Source: Rhodospirillales bacterium
GTDB taxonomy: Bacteria; Pseudomonadota; Alphaproteobacteria; Geminicoccales; Geminicoccaceae
Length of the DNA: 10,533 nt
Assembly: GCA_007131045.1 (NCBI GenBank)
Contig: SLRI01000361.1
Location: forward strand, 1-10,533
Direction of reading: 5' to 3'
Position numbers and translations under genes: made by a program. Shown one piece after another: positions 7,143 through 10,533 of the stretch; position 1 is the stretch's first letter, and each line of letters begins with the position of its first letter. The notes under the pieces were generated by a model, which saw nothing but the letters and a program-made list of their open reading frames with translations, did not search any database and was not told the DNA's origin.

Positions 7143-7532
7143 ATGGCGGAGCCACTTCCCCAACACGTCCAGGAGATGAGCGAGGCGATCGTGCGCGCGC
7201 TGTTCCCGGATCTGGCCGATTTGGCGCGTGGTCGGATAACGCCGGATGCCGCGGCCTTCCTCCTCGCCTGCGTTCATCGGTTGCAGCTGGCGACCGCCGT
7301 CACTTCCACCCTCTTCGCCTTGTACCGGTTGCCGCCCCGGTCGCTCTTCAGCCTGTCGTTGATGACCGCCAGGGCCGTCATGAAGGCTGTCGAACCGGGG
7401 CTCCGGCCCGGCATTTCCTTCAACCGCATCTCCTTCACCTTCGTCGCCCTTCCGCTTAAGCGGCATCTCGCGGAGCACCTGCGCGATCCGGAGTACCCCT
7501 GTCCGCAATATCGAAGCGTCCTGAAGCGATGA
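7143..7532 (+). CDS. Hypothetical protein, 129 aa, divergent from tssA
   Basis: The ATG at 7143 follows GGGAGG (7132-7137) with a 5-nt spacer, which supports this start over an in-frame TTG at 7125. I do not recognise the family. The protein begins with an acidic, amphipathic helix-like stretch (HVQEMSEAIVRALFPDLADL), then a hydrophobic stretch at about 36-61 (AAFLLACVHRLQLATAV then STLFALY). That stretch is broken by His45 and Arg46, so it is probably a buried or amphipathic helix and not a clean membrane span. A basic C-terminal tail ends RSVLKR. There is no signal peptide and no metal or catalytic motif. Transcribed away from tssA across a shared 228-bp intergenic region, so it could be a regulator or accessory of the T6SS, but position is the only support. 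The Shine-Dalgarno and intact frame suggest it is real. Confidence 0.65.
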   Translation: MAEPLPQHVQEMSEAIVRALFPDLADLARGRITPDAAAFLLACVHRLQLATAVTSTLFALYRLPPRSLFSLSLMTARAVMKAVEPGLRPGISFNRISFTFVALPLKRHLAEHLRDPEYPCPQYRSVLKR

Positions 7533-7783
7533 TCGCCACAGCGCCGTCGGCGGGACGAGCATCGGCACGACTGGCCAGGATTCAGCAGCGTGTTGGCGTG
7601 AGGCCGCGCAGACATCTGCTCGGTGGCATGAGGATGTTCCCGCCATCATGAGCGCCTCCATTGGTCCAGGCACACGCAGCATTCCAGAAGACGTCGCGGG
7701 CGCCGTTCGGGTATATCGACAACATTGAGACATCGTCGCCGAGACTGAACTAAAAATCGCTCATCCAGTTCGTCGATTCATGC

Positions 7784-7812
7784 TTGACGGATAAAAACAC
7801 TCCACTCATTAT
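7784..7812 (+). promoter_or_regulatory. Candidate sigma70 promoter for the autotransporter gene
   Basis: TTGACG (7784-7789, 5/6 match to -35), 17-bp spacer, CATTAT (7807-7812, 4/6 match to -10), in AT-rich DNA. Transcription from about 7819 would leave a leader of about 145 nt before the ATG at 7964. Confidence 0.5.
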
Positions 7813-7848
7813 ATGAAAGTCAATAAGAAAAAGTGAGCGATCGGTGCC

Positions 7849-7864
7849 TTGGCATCGATGCCAA
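7849..7864. promoter_or_regulatory. Perfect 16-bp palindrome, operator-like
   Basis: TTGGCATCGATGCCAA is its own reverse complement over all 16 bases. It lies about 30 nt after the candidate start of transcription. An even palindrome with a central CG is the usual form of LacI-family operators, so a repressor site is one possibility. The alternative is an RNA stem in the leader. A second TTGGC at 7881-7885 could pair with GCCAA at 7860-7864 and form an alternative stem. Confidence 0.5.
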
Positions 7865-7950
7865 CTCTGCTGCTCATCAATTGGCGAGTTGCCTGAACTG
7901 TGGGCTGATCTCGTTGGCAGTGCTTGCAGGTGTGCGTGCTCAGCGGGGAG

Positions 7951-7956
7951 AGGGAG
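7951..7956 (+). promoter_or_regulatory. Ribosome binding site that sets the autotransporter start
   Basis: AGGGAG with a 7-nt spacer to the ATG at 7964. It supports this start over the GTG at 7844, 40 codons upstream in the same frame. Confidence 0.65.
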
Positions 7957-7963
7957 TCTGGTC

Positions 7964-9883
7964 ATGTGGGTGTCGCAATGCGGGAAAGCGTATTGGAATG
8001 CGCATTTTCCGGGCGGTTCGGCTAGAACTTTTGTATCGTTAATCGCTGCCTTGAAGCTCTTGATACCGACCGGCGCAACTGGGCAGGACGTGAGTTGCGG
8101 GCCATTTGAAGAATTCGGCGGTGGTCGACTTTTGCGAGATTGTGAAGCCCGCGTGTCTGGTTCTGCCGGCAGCCAAGTTAGATTCGTCATCAACGAAAAT
8201 TTTACTGAGGGGCCGAATGTGAACGAAAATACTGAAGTGTTTGTTGAAAATGAGTGGGTTATTTTTCCGGCTGACACAGCTGACACATCTGTTGTTAACG
8301 TTTTTGAATATGAACAGTTCATTCCAGATCCACGCTTCCCAACCGATCTACTAGAAACAGATTTGGAATCGCCTTTTATTAGAACATCTGAGCGTGGTTT
8401 TTTTGTTATTTCCGAAGTTAATGTACTAGAGGATTCGGTGGAAATAATTTTTGCAGATGGCAGCCGCTTCGTGCGTCGCCGAGACTCGACGCTAAATGAG
8501 GTGTTAGTCACTGTGCCTTCCGATGCTGGCGATAGCGGCGATGAAGTTATTTTGGGAAACGTAGGTGTAGGCTATCACTGGCTTGTCGGCGGAGATAGGA
8601 TGGGAAGCTTTTTTGATCTTATTGTTGATATTTCGGAGGCGCAGTTTGATGAAGTATTTGTTGCGGATCTGACTGATAATCAGTCTTCAACGGCGCGAGC
8701 GTTGATCCGCATAGACCAGCAGGGTAGCGGTAGTGAAGCTTTTGAAGCCATGATTAATGCAATCGCCGAACTGCAGCCATCAGAGCAGCGCACCGCGCTT
8801 GACAGCCTCGCCCACGAGGAAGTCGACGGGCATCGCACCCTCGGCGTGCAGAGTGCGGCCGCGCAAATGCACAACATCGGCGATCGCATGACCGAATTGC
8901 GCGCCGGTGCAACCGGCGTGAGCCTCGCCAATCTCACCCTGGTGGCGCCCGGCGGGGCGATCGATGGCGAGGCGCTGGCCTATCTGCTCCCGGCCGATCT
9001 GCGCGGCGGCGGCGCCAGCGGCGATGCGGGCAGCCCGTTGAGCCGTCTCGGAATCTTCGTCAATGGTGCGATCGAGCTCGGTGACCGTGACTCCACCGCT
9101 CGCCGCGACGGGCTCGACTACACGACCGTGGCGCTGACCATCGGCGCCGACTACCGGATCACCGATGACATCGTGCTGGGTGCTGCCTTCGGCTACGCCG
9201 ACAGTGACGGCGATTTCGACCGGGGTGGCGGGATCGAGGTCGAGAGCTATTCGGGCCAAGTCTTCGGCCTCTACTATCCTCTCGAGAACCTCTCGATCGA
9301 CGTTCTGGCCGGCACCGCTTGGCTGGATTACGACATGCGCCGCCGCGTGACCATCCCGAACACGCTCAGCGCCACGGCGCGCAGCGATACCGATGCGCGG
9401 CAATACTATGCCGGCGTCGGCGTCACCTACGACGTGCCGTTCGAGGGGGCGACCATCAGCCCGTTCGGCCGCTTGGACTTCCAGCGCCTCGAAGTCGACG
9501 GCTTCCGCGAGCGCGGTGCCAGCCCCGCCAACCTGGACGTGGACGATCAGAACGTGAATTCGCTCACGGGCGCTCTGGGCGTTCAAGCGAGCTATCCGAT
9601 CAGCACGGGTTTCGGCATCCTCCAGCCGCAGCTGCGCGCCCAATGGGTGCACCAGTTCGAGGACGATGCAGAAGCCGTGAACGCCTTCTTCGTCGAGGAC
9701 AACGCCAGTACCCGCTTCAACATCCGAACCGAAAGCCCCGACCGGAATTGGATCGAGCTGGGCGCCAGCCTGAGCCTGACCACGATCGGCGGGTTCAGCG
9801 CCTTCGTCGACTACGACGGCACCTTCGCCAATGACGACCTCGACCGCCACCGCTTCACCGCCGGCCTCCGCTACCAGTTCTGA
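7964..9883 (+). CDS. Classical autotransporter (type Va) with short unknown passenger
   Basis: 639 residues. Residues 1 to about 41 form an extended signal peptide (charged n-region, hydrophobic TFVSLIAALKLLIP at 22-35, then TGATGQ). The passenger, about 42-235, has two cysteines (45, 60), is acidic, rich in Val/Phe/Asn and beta-like, and matches nothing I recognise. Residues about 236-330 form the helical linker typical of autotransporters (TALDSLAHEEVDG at 277-289, MHNIGDRMTELR at 302-313). The beta-domain is about 361-639, alternating strands ending in the outer-membrane signal RYQF, so the barrel is intact. The role is surface display or release of the passenger; no protease or pertactin repeats are seen. 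Oddity: the first ~265 codons are AT-rich while the rest is GC-rich like the neighbours (hand counts: 24/60 GC at 8221-8280, 20/60 at 8401-8460, 40/60 at 9301-9360), suggesting a mosaic gene. Its last 13 bases overlap the convergent hydrolase gene. Confidence 0.92.
   Translation: MWVSQCGKAYWNAHFPGGSARTFVSLIAALKLLIPTGATGQDVSCGPFEEFGGGRLLRDCEARVSGSAGSQVRFVINENFTEGPNVNENTEVFVENEWVIFPADTADTSVVNVFEYEQFIPDPRFPTDLLETDLESPFIRTSERGFFVISEVNVLEDSVEIIFADGSRFVRRRDSTLNEVLVTVPSDAGDSGDEVILGNVGVGYHWLVGGDRMGSFFDLIVDISEAQFDEVFVADLTDNQSSTARALIRIDQQGSGSEAFEAMINAIAELQPSEQRTALDSLAHEEVDGHRTLGVQSAAAQMHNIGDRMTELRAGATGVSLANLTLVAPGGAIDGEALAYLLPADLRGGGASGDAGSPLSRLGIFVNGAIELGDRDSTARRDGLDYTTVALTIGADYRITDDIVLGAAFGYADSDGDFDRGGGIEVESYSGQVFGLYYPLENLSIDVLAGTAWLDYDMRRRVTIPNTLSATARSDTDARQYYAGVGVTYDVPFEGATISPFGRLDFQRLEVDGFRERGASPANLDVDDQNVNSLTGALGVQASYPISTGFGILQPQLRAQWVHQFEDDAEAVNAFFVEDNASTRFNIRTESPDRNWIELGASLSLTTIGGFSAFVDYDGTFANDDLDRHRFTAGLRYQF
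8270..8287 (+). repeat. Two-copy 9-bp tandem repeat in the passenger
   Basis: GCTGACACA occurs twice in direct succession, in frame, encoding Ala-Asp-Thr twice. Exact at the DNA level, so a recent slippage duplication is likely. Confidence 0.7.
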
Positions 9884-10533
9884 GCGGGCGCGCGGACTTG
9901 GTCCAACACTTCCGGCCAGACTTCGTGCCAGCAGCAGGCGTGATCGAAGGTGGGAAAGACCTTCGGCGCCGGCAGGCCTTGCGCCGCCAGTGCGGCGGCG
10001 CTGATCGCCGGCGGCACCACCCGGTCGCGGCCGCCGGCGAGGTGCAGCTGTTGGATCGCCCTGGCCAGCGGCGGCCGGGTAGACGGGTCGAGGGATTCGG
10101 TGAGCGGCGGCAGGCCGTGATGCGTGGTCCAGGCGTCGACGTCGAGATTGCCGGCGAGCGTCACCACCGCGACCGTTTCCTCGAGCCGCTCTGCCAGCAG
10201 CATGGCGAGCGTGCCGCCGCCGCTGTGGCCGATCAGCACGAGCTCGGCGGCGCCGCTTGCGGTGAGCAGGCCGCGGGCCGCGGCGGCGAGGCTGCGGACG
10301 ACCGCCTCGCCGTAGCGCGCCTCGGTCCAGAGTGCCGTGGTGCAGGCCGGCGGCAGCACCATGCCGTGGTAGCAGGGCCGGCCGAGCAGGACCGCGCTGC
10401 CCGGGTCTCGGGCCAGAAGATGCAGCATCACCGGCCGGCGCGGGGTCGGGTCGGCCGCTGGCCGGCGCCCGGCGTAGGGGGTCCCGTCGCCCTCGCGATA
10501 GAGGTGCAGCGGGCCGCCGGCCGGGGCGTCCGG
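9871..10533 (-). CDS. Alpha/beta hydrolase (5' end outside window)
   Basis: 220 codons are present, ending in TAG at 9871-9873; the frame is open to the right edge, so the N-terminus is missing. An internal GTG at 10431 is unlikely to be the start because conserved-looking sequence (LHLYREGDGTPY, then ADPTPRRP) continues upstream. In window numbering: GRPCYH at 51-56 and C64 (a likely disulfide pair, C54-C64), WTEARYGEAVV at 69-79, nucleophile elbow GHSGGG at 102-107 with catalytic Ser104, likely acid Asp170 (AGGRDRVVPP), and likely base His198 (FDHACCWHE). This order matches a secreted-type alpha/beta hydrolase family with the GDG and DPTPR motifs. The substrate cannot be told; an esterase or lipase activity is a reasonable guess. 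Convergent with the autotransporter and overlapping it by 13 bp. Confidence 0.9.
   Translation of the reverse strand, partial: PDAPAGGPLHLYREGDGTPYAGRRPAADPTPRRPVMLHLLARDPGSAVLLGRPCYHGMVLPPACTTALWTEARYGEAVVRSLAAAARGLLTASGAAELVLIGHSGGGTLAMLLAERLEETVAVVTLAGNLDVDAWTTHHGLPPLTESLDPSTRPPLARAIQQLHLAGGRDRVVPPAISAAALAAQGLPAPKVFPTFDHACCWHEVWPEVLDQVRAPAQNW

Larger units (their letters stand above)
7533..7963. other. Gene-poor region with a shift to AT-rich DNA and the autotransporter leader
   Basis: No convincing gene on either strand. From 7533 to about 7740 the composition is GC-rich like the rest of the window. From about 7750 it becomes AT-rich (many A-runs at 7752-7835) and contains a candidate promoter and a 16-bp palindrome, described separately. 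The open frame continuing upstream of the autotransporter to a GTG at 7844 is cysteine-rich and unlike a signal peptide, so I treat it as leader. Confidence 0.6.

Noticed and set aside
7525..7728. Short plus-strand frame with an IPEDVAGAV stretch, faintly like a dehydrogenase C-terminus
   Set aside because: Too short, with no start signal and no Rossmann-fold motifs; the resemblance is only a few residues.
7029..7733. 234-codon open frame on the minus strand
   Set aside because: Overlaps the plus-strand 129-residue gene and the intergenic regions, is low-complexity in composition, and shows no domain or good ribosome binding site.
7756..7841. 8-bp inverted repeat ATCGCTCA / TGAGCGAT flanking the autotransporter promoter
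   Set aside because: Arms are short and 70 bp apart; this level is not far from chance. No transposase or target duplication to suggest a mobile element.
7844..7963. 40-codon N-terminal extension of the autotransporter from GTG
   Set aside because: Cysteine-rich, not signal-peptide-like, overlaps the palindrome, and a better ribosome binding site and ATG exist at 7951-7966.
1..10533. CRISPR array, tRNA, rRNA or insertion sequence
   Set aside because: I saw no regularly spaced repeats, no tRNA-like cloverleaf, no rRNA sequence and no transposase on either strand.

Overview
The window is a high-GC proteobacterial chromosome segment, most likely alphaproteobacterial. The reasons are strong G/C use at third codon positions, a type VI secretion (T6SS) gene set, and a classical autotransporter whose linker and barrel look like alphaproteobacterial ones. 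I cannot name a genus.

Left two thirds (1-6914, all on the minus strand, read right to left): tssA, tssB, tssC and hcp come first. They encode the baseplate/sheath-assembly protein, the two contractile sheath subunits and the inner-tube protein. Three envelope genes follow: a secreted OmpA-like peptidoglycan-binding protein, a membrane-spanning Ser/Thr kinase with a periplasmic BON-like plus DUF4384-like region, and an exported protein with four cysteines that is cut by the window edge. tssA to hcp are closely spaced (16-82 bp), and so are the last three genes (22-23 bp). A 156-bp gap with a plausible sigma70 promoter separates the two groups. The membrane complex, the rest of the baseplate, the ClpV ATPase and VgrG genes are not in the window. 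The obvious reading is that the first group builds the sheath and tube while the second senses the envelope or regulates firing.

Middle (6915-7963): a divergent intergenic region holds a candidate promoter with an inverted repeat at its start point. It is followed by a 129-residue protein of unknown function on the plus strand (7143-7532) and about 430 bp without a convincing gene. Base composition drops sharply from about 7750.

Right (7964-10533): a 639-residue autotransporter on the plus strand has a short, AT-rich, unrecognised passenger joined to a GC-rich standard beta-barrel, so the gene looks like a mosaic. It has its own candidate promoter and a perfect 16-bp palindrome in its leader. 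Its 3' end overlaps tail to tail with the end of a minus-strand alpha/beta hydrolase gene that runs off the right edge.

Main points of interest: a tandem duplication of the C-terminal module of TssA, the OmpA/kinase/four-cysteine module beside the T6SS genes, the composition break inside the autotransporter gene, and the operator-like palindrome upstream of it.
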